From Rhodocaloribacter litoris (GTDB taxonomy: Bacteria; Bacteroidota; Rhodothermia; Rhodothermales; ISCAR-4553), in assembly GCF_011682235.2 (NCBI RefSeq), contig NZ_CP076718.1:1669439-1733438 (forward strand): 64,000 bases of DNA, in the 5' to 3' direction. Made by a program: the position numbers and the translations under genes. This document shows positions 36,156-46,000 of the stretch, one piece after another. Positions within the stretch are counted from its first letter, which is position 1, and each line of letters begins with the position of its first letter. The notes under the pieces were generated by a model. It was not told the DNA's origin. It searched no databases and was given only the letters and a program-made list of their open reading frames with translations.

Positions 36156-37646
36156 ATGTCCTTCATCCTTGCCCTCGACCAGGGGACAACCAGCTCCCGG
36201 GCCATCGTCTTCGACCACCGGGGCCGGATCCGGGCCGTGGCCCAGCAGGAGTTCGAGCAGCTCTTCCCCCGGCCCGGCTGGGTGGAGCACGACGCCGAGG
36301 AGATCTGGAGCAGCCAGATGCTCGTGGCCACCCAGGCCATCCGAAAGGCCGGCCTGACGGCACGGGACATCGCCGCCGTCGGGATCACCAACCAGCGTGA
36401 GACCACCGTCGTGTGGGATCGCGAGACGGGACGGCCCATCCATCACGCCATCGTCTGGCAGGACCGCCGCACGTCCGACTTCTGCGGCAGGCTGAAAGCC
36501 GACGGCCACGAGCCGGTCTTCCGGGAAAAGACGGGGCTCCTGCTCGACCCCTACTTTTCCGGCACCAAGGTCCGCTGGCTGCTCGACCACGTCGAGGGCG
36601 CCCGGGCCCGCGCCGAGGCCGGCCGGCTCGCCTTCGGCACCATCGACACGTGGCTCGTGTGGAACCTCACCGGGGGGCGCGTGCACGTCACCGACCCGTC
36701 GAACGCCTCCCGTACCCTCCTCTTCAACATTCACACGGGGGACTGGGACGACGACCTCCTCGACCGCCTCGGCGTGCCCCGGAGCCTGTTGCCCGAGGTG
36801 CGCCCTTCCAGCCAGGTCTACGGCGAGACGGCGCCCGGCCTCTTCGAAACCGCCCTGCCCATCGCCGGCATCGCCGGCGACCAGCAGGCCGCCCTCTTCG
36901 GGCAGCTCTGCACCCGGCCCGGCATGGTCAAGAACACCTACGGCACGGGCTGCTTCATGCTGATGAACACGGGCACGGAAGCCGTTCCCTCCACGAACAA
37001 CCTGCTGACGACCGTCGCCTGGCGGCTCGACGACCGGATGACCTATGCCCTCGAAGGGAGCGTCTTCATCGCCGGGGCCGTGGTACAGTGGCTGCGCGAC
37101 GGGCTGGAACTGATCCGCTCGGCCGCCGAGATCGAGACCCTGGCGGCCCAGGTGCCGGACAACGGCGGCGTCTACCTGGTGCCCGCCTTCGCCGGGCTGG
37201 GCGCTCCCCACTGGGATCCCTATGCCCGCGGCGCCATCCTCGGCCTGACCCGCGGCGCCACGAAGGCCCACCTGGCCCGCGCCGCCCTCGAAGGCATCGC
37301 CTACCAGGTGGCCGACATCCTCGAAGCCATGGAAGCCGATGCCGGCCTCCGCCTGGCCGAGCTCCGCGTCGACGGGGGCGCCACGGCCAACAACCTCCTG
37401 CTCCAGTTCCAGGCAGACCTGCTCGGCGTGCCCGTCGTCCGGCCCGAAGTGCTGGAGACGACCGCCCTCGGCGCCGCCTACCTGGCCGGCCTGGCCACCG
37501 GCTACTGGAACGACCTCGACGACCTGGCCGAGCAATGGGTCGAAGACCGGCGCTTCCGCCCCGCCATGCCCGGCGACGACGTCCGGCGCCTCCGGAAGGG
37601 CTGGCAAAAAGCCCTCGAACGGGCCAAGCAGTGGGCCGCGGATTGA
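36156..37646 (+). CDS. glpK: Glycerol kinase
   Basis: A 496-residue FGGY-family kinase. Start ATG 36156 gives [20 protein letters not shown], the N-terminal phosphate loop. Other matches are [75 protein letters not shown] and [19 protein letters not shown]. It phosphorylates glycerol to glycerol-3-phosphate using ATP. The aquaglyceroporin gene follows 82 bp downstream, so this is a glycerol uptake and activation pair. No glpD is present here. Confidence 0.97.
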   Translation: MSFILALDQGTTSSRAIVFDHRGRIRAVAQQEFEQLFPRPGWVEHDAEEIWSSQMLVATQAIRKAGLTARDIAAVGITNQRETTVVWDRETGRPIHHAIVWQDRRTSDFCGRLKADGHEPVFREKTGLLLDPYFSGTKVRWLLDHVEGARARAEAGRLAFGTIDTWLVWNLTGGRVHVTDPSNASRTLLFNIHTGDWDDDLLDRLGVPRSLLPEVRPSSQVYGETAPGLFETALPIAGIAGDQQAALFGQLCTRPGMVKNTYGTGCFMLMNTGTEAVPSTNNLLTTVAWRLDDRMTYALEGSVFIAGAVVQWLRDGLELIRSAAEIETLAAQVPDNGGVYLVPAFAGLGAPHWDPYARGAILGLTRGATKAHLARAALEGIAYQVADILEAMEADAGLRLAELRVDGGATANNLLLQFQADLLGVPVVRPEVLETTALGAAYLAGLATGYWNDLDDLAEQWVEDRRFRPAMPGDDVRRLRKGWQKALERAKQWAAD

Positions 37647-37728
37647 ACCCCACGCCACCGTACACGAGAAAACGTCACCCTGGCCCAACGTTCCAACACG
37701 CAACGCGAAACCTCAAACGACCCAGCCT

Positions 37729-38451
37729 GTGACACCCTTCATCGCAGAAACCATCGGGACGGCCCTGCTGCTCTTGCTCGGCGACGGCGTGGTGGCCAAT
37801 GTCGTGCTCCAGCGCACCAAGGGCCAGGGAGCCGGGTGGATCGTCATCACGCTCGGGTGGGGCATGGCGGTCTTCGTGGGGGTCTTCACGGTGGCCGCCT
37901 ACAGCGGGGCCCACATCAACCCGGCCGTGACGCTGGGCCTGGCCGTCGCCGGCAAGTTCGACTGGGCGAGCGTGCCGGTGTACCTGCTGGGACAGTTCGC
38001 CGGCGCCGCGCTCGGGGCGTTCCTGGTCTGGCTCCACTATCGCCCCCACTTTGCCGTTACGGACGACGCCGACGCCAAGCTGGCGGTCTTCTGTACCGGC
38101 CCGGCCCTCCGCAGCCTGCCGGCCAACCTGATCTCCGAGGTCTCCGGCACCTTCGTGCTCGTCTTCGCCGTGCTCTACCTGGCGGCGCCGGAGGTGGGCC
38201 TCGGCGCCCTCGACGCGCTGCCGGTGGCGCTGGTGGTGCTCGGCATCGGCCTCTCGCTCGGCGGCACGACGGGCTACGCCATCAACCCGGCCCGGGATCT
38301 CAGCCCCCGCCTCATGCATTCTCTCCTGCCCATTCCCGGCAAGCGGGACAGCGACTGGGGCTACGCATGGATTCCGGTCGTCGGCCCCGTTGCCGGCGGC
38401 ATCCTGGCCGCCCTGGCCTACCTGGCGCTTACGGCCAACCCGCTCCCGTAA
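37729..38451 (+). CDS. glpF: Glycerol uptake facilitator (MIP family)
   Basis: A 240-residue MIP channel starting at GTG 37729 (MTPFIAETIGTALLLLLGDG). The two half-helix motifs are SGAHINPAVTL and GYAINPARDLSPR; the Asp after the second NPAR is characteristic of glycerol-conducting rather than strict water channels. Six membrane segments are visible. It works with the upstream glycerol kinase, which traps the imported glycerol. A regulatory or osmotic role next to the antiporter genes is possible. Confidence 0.93.
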   Translation: MTPFIAETIGTALLLLLGDGVVANVVLQRTKGQGAGWIVITLGWGMAVFVGVFTVAAYSGAHINPAVTLGLAVAGKFDWASVPVYLLGQFAGAALGAFLVWLHYRPHFAVTDDADAKLAVFCTGPALRSLPANLISEVSGTFVLVFAVLYLAAPEVGLGALDALPVALVVLGIGLSLGGTTGYAINPARDLSPRLMHSLLPIPGKRDSDWGYAWIPVVGPVAGGILAALAYLALTANPLP

Positions 38452-38495
38452 CGGAGACGAACCCGGCCCCCCCAGAGAACCAACCGGACACCGGC

Positions 38496-40787
38496 GTGGA
38501 ACTGAACCTGCTCAACCTGCTCCTGGTACTGCTGGCCGCGTGGCTGGCCGGCAACCTCGCCTCGCGGTTCGGGTATCCGGCCGTGCTGGGCGAGCTGCTC
38601 GTCGGCATCGTGCTGGGACCGCCGCTGCTGGGACTGCTCCACGGCGGCGAAGCCATCGCGGTGCTCGCCGAGGTCGGGGTGCTGCTGATGATGCTCTACA
38701 TCGGCATGGAAGTCGACCCCGGCGACCTGAAGAAGGTATCGTGGGCCGGCACGCTCGCGGCCCTGGGGGGGTTCATCACCCCGTTCGTGCTGGCCTTTCT
38801 CACGGTGCGCTGGTTCGGAGGCAGCGTGCTGGCCGGCCTCTTCGTCGGCATCGCCGCCGGGGTAACCTCGCTCGCCACCAAGTCGCGCATCCTGGTAGAC
38901 CTGAAGCTGCTCGACACGCGCGTCGCGCACGTGATGATGGCGGGAGCCCTCATCGCCGACACGCTGTCCCTCATCGTCTTCTCGATCATCATCGGCATCG
39001 CCGAAGGCGGGGTCAACCTGCTGGAGATCGGGCTCGTCACGGCCCGCATCGTCGCCTTCTTCACCGTGACGATCCTCGTAGGCCTCCGCTTTTTCCCCTG
39101 GCTCGGGCGCCGGCTCTCGGAGGCCGGGCTGACGGGGCGCACCTTCAACTTCACGCTGGTGCTGCTGATCGCCGTCCTCTTCGGCGAGCTGGCCGAACTG
39201 GCCGGGCTGCACGCGATCCTGGGCGCCTTCCTGGCCGGGCTTTTCCTGCGCGAAAACGTGCTGGGCCGCACGCTTTCCCAGCGCCTGATGCACGCCGTGG
39301 AGGACGCCTCGATCGGTTTCCTCGCGCCGATCTTTTTCGTCACGGCCGGCTTCGAGGTCTCCTTCAGCGTCTTCCAGGCAGACCTGTGGCTGTTCCTGTC
39401 CATCATGGCCGTGGCCACCGTGGGGAAGATCGTCGGAACGGCGCTCTTCTACCTGCCCACGGGCTACGGCTGGCGCGAGGGCATCGCCATCGGCGCCGGC
39501 ATGAACGGCCGCGGGGCCGTCGAGATCATCGTAGCCCAGATCGGCCTGAGCATGGGGCTCATCTCCCAGGAGATCTTCTCGGTCCTGGTTTTCATGGCCA
39601 TCTTCACGACGGCCGCCGTACCGCTTTTCCTCAAGTGGGGTACGGACTGGCTGCGCCGTCGTGGGGAGCTGGTGCGCCGTGCAGAGGAACGCCGGGGGGT
39701 GCTCATCATCGGCGCGGGGCCGCTGGCCCGCCGGCTGGCCCGGCACCTGCAGGCCTCGCGACCGGTCTGGCTGCTGGACACCAACCCCGAACATTGCCGG
39801 GCGGCACAGGCCGAGGGGCTGGCGGTCGTCCAGGGCAACGCCCTTCAGGAAAACGTTCTCAGCGAAGCGCACGCCGCCGAGGCCGACACCCTGATCGCCA
39901 TGACCCCCAACCCCGAGGTGAACACGCTCGTGGCGCAGCTCGCCCGGGACGTCTTCTTCATCCCGGACATCCACCTCCTCCAGCTCGGGCGAGAGGGCTC
40001 GGGGCAGGAGGCCGCGCTCAAACGGCTGAAGGCGACCGCGCTCTTCGGGGGTTCCGTCCCGCTGAACACCTGGAACCACTGGATCAGCCAGCACACGGTG
40101 CGGGAAGTACGGCGCCGGATCGACCAGGCCATGCCGCTCCATGAACTGACCGACCCGATGGACCGCCAGGCCCTGCCCCTGGTCATCTACCGGGAAAACG
40201 AGGTGCTGCCCGCCCACGAGACGCTCCGCCTGGAGCGCGGCGACGAGGTCGTGCTGCTCCTGCACGAACCGGCCACCGAGAGCGTCGAGGTGACCCGCGA
40301 CCGGTTCGACCACCTCGTCGAGACGGCCCCGGTGCTGGACCTGGACGAATCCCTTCCGGTGGACGCTTTCTTCGAACGCGTGGCCCACCTGCTTGCCGGC
40401 GAGTTGAACATGGAGCCGGCCACCCTGCACGCCCTGCTGATGGAACGGGAAAAAGAGTTCAGCTCGCTCATCGCGCCCGGGCTCGCCGTCCCGCACGTCG
40501 TCATCGACCAGCCCGGCCGGTTCCACATGGTCATCGCACGGGCACGCCACGGTGTCGTCTTCTCCCGAGAAGGCGAAACCGCAACCGTCCTCTTCGTGCT
40601 GGTGCGTTCGCCGGAGGAGCGCACCTTTCACCTGCGCACGCTCTCGGCCATTGCCCAGATCGTGCAGGACCCGGACTTCGAAGTCCGCTGGGAAGAGGCC
40701 CGGGACCCGGAGGAACTCCGCCGCGTCCTGCGTACCGCCGAACGCCGCCGGTACGCCGAAGCCGAGCAGGCTCGAACGGGGGAATGA
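38496..40787 (+). CDS. Cation:proton antiporter fused to TrkA-N/C and PTS EIIA-like domains
   Basis: A 763-residue protein; no ATG is available at the conserved start, so GTG 38496 (VELNLLNLLLVLL) is used. Residues about 5-385 form a CPA2 exchanger (FGYPAVLGELLVGIVLGPPLLG, LHAILGAFLAGLFLREN, GMNGRGAVEIIVAQIGL). Next come a TrkA-N domain (RGVLIIGAGPLARRLARHL) and a TrkA-C-like domain. The last about 140 residues are a PTS EIIA type-2 domain with the histidine of APGLAVPHVVIDQPG. EIIA fusion suggests regulation by phosphorylation state. It begins 44 bp after glpF on the same strand. Confidence 0.88.
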   Translation: MELNLLNLLLVLLAAWLAGNLASRFGYPAVLGELLVGIVLGPPLLGLLHGGEAIAVLAEVGVLLMMLYIGMEVDPGDLKKVSWAGTLAALGGFITPFVLAFLTVRWFGGSVLAGLFVGIAAGVTSLATKSRILVDLKLLDTRVAHVMMAGALIADTLSLIVFSIIIGIAEGGVNLLEIGLVTARIVAFFTVTILVGLRFFPWLGRRLSEAGLTGRTFNFTLVLLIAVLFGELAELAGLHAILGAFLAGLFLRENVLGRTLSQRLMHAVEDASIGFLAPIFFVTAGFEVSFSVFQADLWLFLSIMAVATVGKIVGTALFYLPTGYGWREGIAIGAGMNGRGAVEIIVAQIGLSMGLISQEIFSVLVFMAIFTTAAVPLFLKWGTDWLRRRGELVRRAEERRGVLIIGAGPLARRLARHLQASRPVWLLDTNPEHCRAAQAEGLAVVQGNALQENVLSEAHAAEADTLIAMTPNPEVNTLVAQLARDVFFIPDIHLLQLGREGSGQEAALKRLKATALFGGSVPLNTWNHWISQHTVREVRRRIDQAMPLHELTDPMDRQALPLVIYRENEVLPAHETLRLERGDEVVLLLHEPATESVEVTRDRFDHLVETAPVLDLDESLPVDAFFERVAHLLAGELNMEPATLHALLMEREKEFSSLIAPGLAVPHVVIDQPGRFHMVIARARHGVVFSREGETATVLFVLVRSPEERTFHLRTLSAIAQIVQDPDFEVRWEEARDPEELRRVLRTAERRRYAEAEQARTGE

Positions 40788-41217
40788 GACCGGGGCTGAA
40801 GCACGCCCGGCTCCCGTCTCTGTAGCACCGTGTTGCCCCCGGTCCCTACGCCGGAAAAAAAACCGTAGACGCTGCCTCCCACTCGAACCAACCCCGGGCG
40901 ACGGCGTTTTTCCGGAAGTTCAGTCTCCTCCCCTCCAGCATATCGCCACCCCGGCTCACCACGGTGGAGAAGTTCAAGCGGTTGACCGGTGAAGCGGGAC
41001 AACCCGAACCAACCACGTAGCCGCGGATCTGGACGCGTTGCGCGTCCCGTTAGCCCGGGCTGCCCACATGTAGCCGCGGATCTGGACGCATTGCGCGTCC
41101 CGGGACGCGTTGCACGTCCCGTCGGCCCGGGCTCTCCTGTGGGCCATGGGGCGCACCCGTGAAGGGTGCGGCTACATCGCGCTGCACAACGACGCCTTCA
41201 ATAGCATGGACCAACGC
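40788..41217. other. Gene-free interval with REP-like hairpins
   Basis: No convincing coding sequence is seen between the antiporter stop and the left end of the IS630 element. From 40788 to about 41017 there is ordinary GC-rich sequence with one A8 run and no clear structure. From 41018 on it consists of REP-like hairpin units described separately. Confidence 0.7.
41018..41181. repeat. Cluster of GTAGCCGC-headed REP-like hairpins
   Basis: Two direct units start with GTAGCCGCGGATCTGGACGC (41018 and 41070). Each carries a hairpin: GGACGCG-TTG-CGCGTCC at 41031-41047 and a one-mismatch version at 41084-41100. A third hairpin (41102-41120) follows at once. On the opposite strand GTAGCCGCACCCTTCACGGG heads a further hairpin ending near 41177. 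The GTAG head followed by a stem matches REP elements handled by RAYT transposases. Confidence 0.8.
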
Positions 41218-42270
41218 TATAGCGCTACGCAGTAACATGGTCCGCAACAATTGTGGTTGCTTCAAGTTATTAGTAGCTCGTCTCCGCTCCGCTTGCTCCA
41301 GTGCTCATGAAAGCCCTCTCCCCTGATCTCAGAGAACGTATCGTGAAGGCCTACCTCAACGGGGAAGGCTCACAAAAACACATCGCCCAGCGCTTTTCCG
41401 TCTCTCAACGCACCGTCAGACGTCTGGTCAAACTCTACCGAAGCACCGGTTCGCTCTTACCCCGTACGCGCTTCAATGGCCGTAGCCCCATCCTCGGCCC
41501 ACAAGACCGACAATGGCTGCTGCAACTGTTCAAGGAAAACCCGGATCTGACGCAGGAGCAACTGGCCCATCGCCTCACCGAAGCCGGACGTCCGGTCAGC
41601 CAACAGACCGTCAGCCGGGCCCTTAAGCGCCTGGGGATCACACGAAAAAAAAGACCTTGAGACCTTCCCAACAAGATCGTCCAGCGGTTCAAGCCGAGCG
41701 CATGGCTTTCAGGCAGCGTCTGTCCGAGATCGCCCCTGAGCGGATCAAGGTGGTCGATGAGAGCCGGGTGGAGGTGGGCATGCGGCTCCCCTACGGCTAC
41801 AGTGTTCGCGGTGCGCGCTGCCATGAGCGCGCGCCGCTGCGCAGTCCGATTCGGCGTAGCTTGATCGGCTGGATGGGATTCGATGGGTCGGGGGTCGTGG
41901 CCACGCACGCAGGCACGGTGCGTGGGTGGACCTTTCGCGGGTTTGTGCGCCGGCACCTGGTCCCGTATCTGAGGCAGGGAGACGTCGTCATCTGGGACAA
42001 TGCCACGATTCATGGTGTCGAGGGGATCAAGGACCTGATCGAGGCGGCCGGGGCGGAGGTATTGCCGCTGCCGCGTTATAGTCCGGATCTGAGCCCGATC
42101 GAGTTGGCCTGGAACAAAATCAAGCATGTGGTCAAACGCGCGCGTGCAGAGACGGCGCAGGCGTTGGAGGCGTCCGTGGAGCAGGGGGTGGCCGCGGTTA
42201 GGCCCTCCGATGCCGTGGGGTGGTTCAAACACTGTGGTTATTTGGGTCAAAGTCCCTGAGTAGCGCTATA
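41218..42270 (+). mobile_element. IS630-family insertion sequence
   Basis: Terminal inverted repeats TATAGCGCTACGCAG (41218-41232) and its counterpart TATAGCGCTACTCAG on the opposite strand (42256-42270) match at 14 of 15 positions and include the TA dinucleotide duplicated by this family. The exact edge is uncertain by a few bases because the ends are themselves palindromic. It encodes a two-frame DDE transposase. Confidence 0.85.
41301..42259 (+). CDS. IS630-family transposase, two frames joined by programmed -1 frameshift
   Basis: Frame one (41301 GTG, or ATG 41307, to 41660) contains the HTH region: LSPDLRERIVKAYLNGEGSQKHIAQRFSVSQRTVRRLV, then a second helix set ending VSRALKRLGIT. Frame two (to 42259) holds the DDE domain: Asp in IKVVDESRVEVG, Asp in VIWDNATIHG, Glu in PRYSPDLSPIELAWNKIK. 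The two overlap at a run of eight A (41645-41652). Slippage by -1 there joins RLGITRKKKTLRPS as in intact relatives. This is the usual IS630 expression mechanism, so the gene is probably functional. Confidence 0.88.
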
Positions 42271-42305
42271 CATGACCCGCGCTATAAAAAAGAGCGTAGA
42301 GATGT

Positions 42306-42980
42306 ATGGATACAAATCAGCGTCCCCCTTTTACGACCGATCTGTCGGTCGAAGAGTTTCGCGCCCACTACTGGTACAAGCAGGAATTAGCCGCCCTCTG
42401 TCGGCAGCACGGGCTACCCGCTTCCGGAACCAAAGCGGAGTTGGAAGAGCGGCTGGTACAACTGTTGACAGGTACGGCGAAACCGGCCGCGTCCCGTACC
42501 AGGGCGACTCAGTTGCGCCGCAAAGCGACCAACCAGCCGATCACACTGGCGACCCGGCTGATTCCCGGCGGGTTTAAGTTTAACCAGGAAGCGCGAGAAT
42601 TTTTCCAAAACTACTACGGGGTCAAAAAATTCTCGTTCACCAAAGAGATGGCGGCTGCCTTGCGGGACGCGGAGGCACGGGGCGACTACGCAATGACGGT
42701 GGCCGACCTGATTGCCGTGTACGAAAGCAGCCGCATCCGCGGCAAGGACCGCGTCATGCCGGAAACCGCTGAGGAAAAGACCTACCAGTGGAATGCGTTT
42801 GTCCGCGATTTCCATGCCGATCCGCGGACAAAGGCGTGGAACAACAAGATGGAGATCGCGGCGTTCCTGTGGCGCAAGGTGCGGGATCGCAAGGGGGCCA
42901 AGCGGTATGACACCGCGTTGCTGGACGAGTTTCGCGAGCAGATTGCGGAGATGGAGCGAGCGGACAAGGCGTGGGGGTAG
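42306..42980 (+). CDS. SAP domain / DUF6434-type protein
   Basis: A 224-residue cytoplasmic protein. Residues about 12-55 are a SAP helix-extension-helix (LSVEEFRAHYWYKQELAALCRQHGLPASGTKAELEERLVQLL), a putative nucleic-acid-binding module. The rest (FKFNQEAREFFQNYYGVKKFSFTKEMAAALRDAE, then MTVADLIAVYESSR, then YQWNAFVRDFHADPRTKAWNNKMEIAAFLW) resembles the DUF6434 family. Function is unknown. It begins 35 bp from the right end of the IS630 and may have lost its own promoter or use one in the IS end. Confidence 0.8.
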   Translation: MDTNQRPPFTTDLSVEEFRAHYWYKQELAALCRQHGLPASGTKAELEERLVQLLTGTAKPAASRTRATQLRRKATNQPITLATRLIPGGFKFNQEAREFFQNYYGVKKFSFTKEMAAALRDAEARGDYAMTVADLIAVYESSRIRGKDRVMPETAEEKTYQWNAFVRDFHADPRTKAWNNKMEIAAFLWRKVRDRKGAKRYDTALLDEFREQIAEMERADKAWG

Positions 42981-43091
42981 CGGTGTCTCCCCCGGACAGG
43001 CACTTCAGGGATGCGTCGTCCATGAAGGAGGCATTCTGCCCTACGGGTATGGTCCTGCGGTACGCTTTATCAGCACAATGATCGAACGTTT

Positions 43092-46000
43092 ATGCACCTG
43101 CCCGATCTCTCGCTCCCGCTCACCGACCCGGTGCTGATCTTCGCGCTGGTGATGGTCATGATTCTGGTGCTGCCGCTGCTCTTTCAGCGGATGCGGATAC
43201 CGGGAATGGTCGGATTGATCATCGCCGGCGTGATCATGGGGCCGCACGCGCTGGGGGTGCTCGCGCGCGATCAGACGATGGAGCTGCTTGGCACCGTCGG
43301 CATACTCTATATCATGTTCATTGCCGGACTGGAGATAGACCTGAACGAGTTCAAGCGACAACGGAACCGGAGCATCGTTTTTGGCACCCTCACGTTTGTG
43401 CTACCCCAGGGGCTGGGCACGCTGATGGGTCGTTTCGTACTGGGCTTCGAGTGGCCGAGCGCGATCCTGCTCGGGGCCGTCTTCGCCTCACACACCCTGC
43501 TCGCCTACCCCGTCGTCAGCCGCCTGGGGCTGGCGAAAGGCGAGGACGTGACCACCGGCGTCGGCGCTACGATCCTGACCGATACCGCCGCCCTGCTCGT
43601 GCTGGCCGTCGTCGTGCGCACGGCCGAGGGCGCCCTGACACCGCTCTTCTGGTTCCAGATGACGGTCCTGCTGGCCGCCTACATGGTCGGGGTGCTGTGG
43701 GGTGTACCGAGACTGGGGCGATGGTTCTTCCAGAAAGTCCGCAGTGACGGGGTCTTCGAGTTCGTCTTCGTGCTGGCCGTCGTCTTCGTCTGCGCCTTCC
43801 TGGCCACCGTCGCCGGGGTCGAACCCATCATCGGCGCTTTCCTGGCCGGACTGGCCCTGAACCGTCTGGTTCCTGAACACAGCACCCTGATGAACCGGAC
43901 CCGCTTCGTCGGGGCATCGCTTTTCATTCCCTTCTTCCTGATCTCGGTCGGCATGCTGGTCGATGTACGCGTGCTCGTGGCCGGAACGGAGGCCTGGACA
44001 ATTACGGGCTTCATGCTCGGAACGGTGATCATGACGAAGTGGCTGGCTGCCCAGGCGACCCGGCCGCTCTTCGGCTACACCGCCGACCAGGCGTGGATGC
44101 TCTTCGGCCTGACGGTTCCGCAGGCGGCGGCCACGCTCGCCACCGTGCTGGTTGGTTACAACGCAGGCCTCTTTGGCGACGGCGTGCTCAACGGAACCAT
44201 CGTGATGATGCTGGCAACCTGTATGCTCGGGCCCTGGGTAGCCGAGCGCTACGGGCGCCGTGTGGCGCTTCGGGCCGCCCGAACCCCCCCCGAACCGTCA
44301 CGTGCCCCTCAACGGATCCTGATCCCTCTGGCCAACCCGGAGACGGCGCCGGACCTGATGGACCTGGCCTTGATGATCCGGCAGCCGTCCTCGGAACAAC
44401 CGCTCTATCCGCTGGCCATCGTTCGTAACCGGGAGAAGGTACGGGAGGGCGTTGCGGCCGCAGAAAAGCTGCTCGGGCATGCCGTTCTGCACGCCGCAGC
44501 GGCCGATGTGCCCGTTACACCGGTGGTTCGCATCGATCATAACGTGGCCAGCGGCATCCTGCGCGCCGTGCGGGAACACATGATCTCTACGGTGATCATC
44601 GGATGGAACGGCAAAAGCTCGGGACGACAATACACCTTCGGCAGCATTCTGGACCAGCTGCTGCAGGACAGCCACGAGCTGGTGCTGGTCAGCAAGATCG
44701 AGCAACCCGTAGCCACGGTGGAACGCGTGGTGCTGTCCGTCCCTCCGTATGCCGACCTCGACCCCGGCTTCGCCGATGTCGTGCGGACCGTCAAGGGACT
44801 GGCCCGCCAGATGAGTGCAAGCATCCTTGTGCTGGGTTCGCCGGACAGGCTGCCGGGCATCCAGGAGCATATGCGCCGGGCGCGACCCGAAGTGCCGACC
44901 ACCTACGCACCGCTGACGGCATGGTCTCACCTGATCTCGACGTACGAGGTCCACCATCGCCCCTACGACCTGGTGCTGCTCGTGGCCGCCCGGCCGGGTA
45001 CGCTGGCCTGGCGACCGGCCCTCGGCCGCCTGCCCCGCTTGCTCGCACGCCGCTTTCCCAAGACCAGCCTGGTCGTGTGCTACCCGCCCCTCCCGGCCGA
45101 GGAAGCACATCTTCCCCATACCCTGCCCTCGGGTGACCTTGTGCTGGGCGGGCTCCTCTCTGCCCACCGCATCCGGCTCAACCTCGAAGGCCGGCACACC
45201 GACGAGGTGCTGTCCGAGATGCTGAAGGCTGCATTCCCGGATCAACCGGACCTGATCCGGCATACCGCCGATGCTTTTTCGCTGACGGCAGCAGACTACG
45301 TGCCCGAGTTGATGCCCGGCGCGATCCTCTACCACGCCCACGTCTCGGGCATCCAGGACCCGCTCCTCCTCGTCGGGATCAGCGCACGGGGCCTGAACCT
45401 TCCAAAGAGTTCGGCCCCCGTCTACGTGATCCTGCTGTTGCTGAGCCCGGAGAACGGATCGCCGGAAGATCACCTGCGCAGCCTTGCACTGGTTACCCGC
45501 CTGGTGCATGCGCCCGAAACCATTGACCAACTTCGCAAGGCTGCCTCACCGAAAGAGGCCTTTGAGATCCTGGCGAGCAGCTTCCTGGAGCCCCGCTACG
45601 GCCGGACCCGTGTGCGCAAAGCACGGCTGCGCGTACGGGATGAGGTCCCCGGTGGAGCCCTCTACGGCAAGGTCGGGGTAGTCGTCACGCCGGCGTCCGA
45701 CCTGATCCCTTTGCTAGCGGAGGCCCTCCACCGCACCATTTCATTTGGCCGGCGGATGAACCTGCTGTACCTCGGCACCCCCACGCCACAGCGAGAAGAA
45801 CGGCTGCAACAGGCACTTCAGGAAACAGGCCTCGCCCGGGAAACACCGGTCTACTGGCTGGAAAATCAGAGTGAAGAAGCCCTGCGACAGGTAACCCGGC
45901 AACACGAAATCGACCTGTTGATGGTGGAAGCACTCGACGACGCCAGCCGGCTCGGCACGCACCTTGGCCCGATCGCGCAGGCCCTGGTACACCGCCCCCC

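Noticed and set aside
41645..41652. Frameshift in the IS630 transposase as evidence of a pseudogene
   Set aside because: The A8 run with -1 frame change at this position is the normal programmed frameshift of IS630 elements, and both halves are intact.
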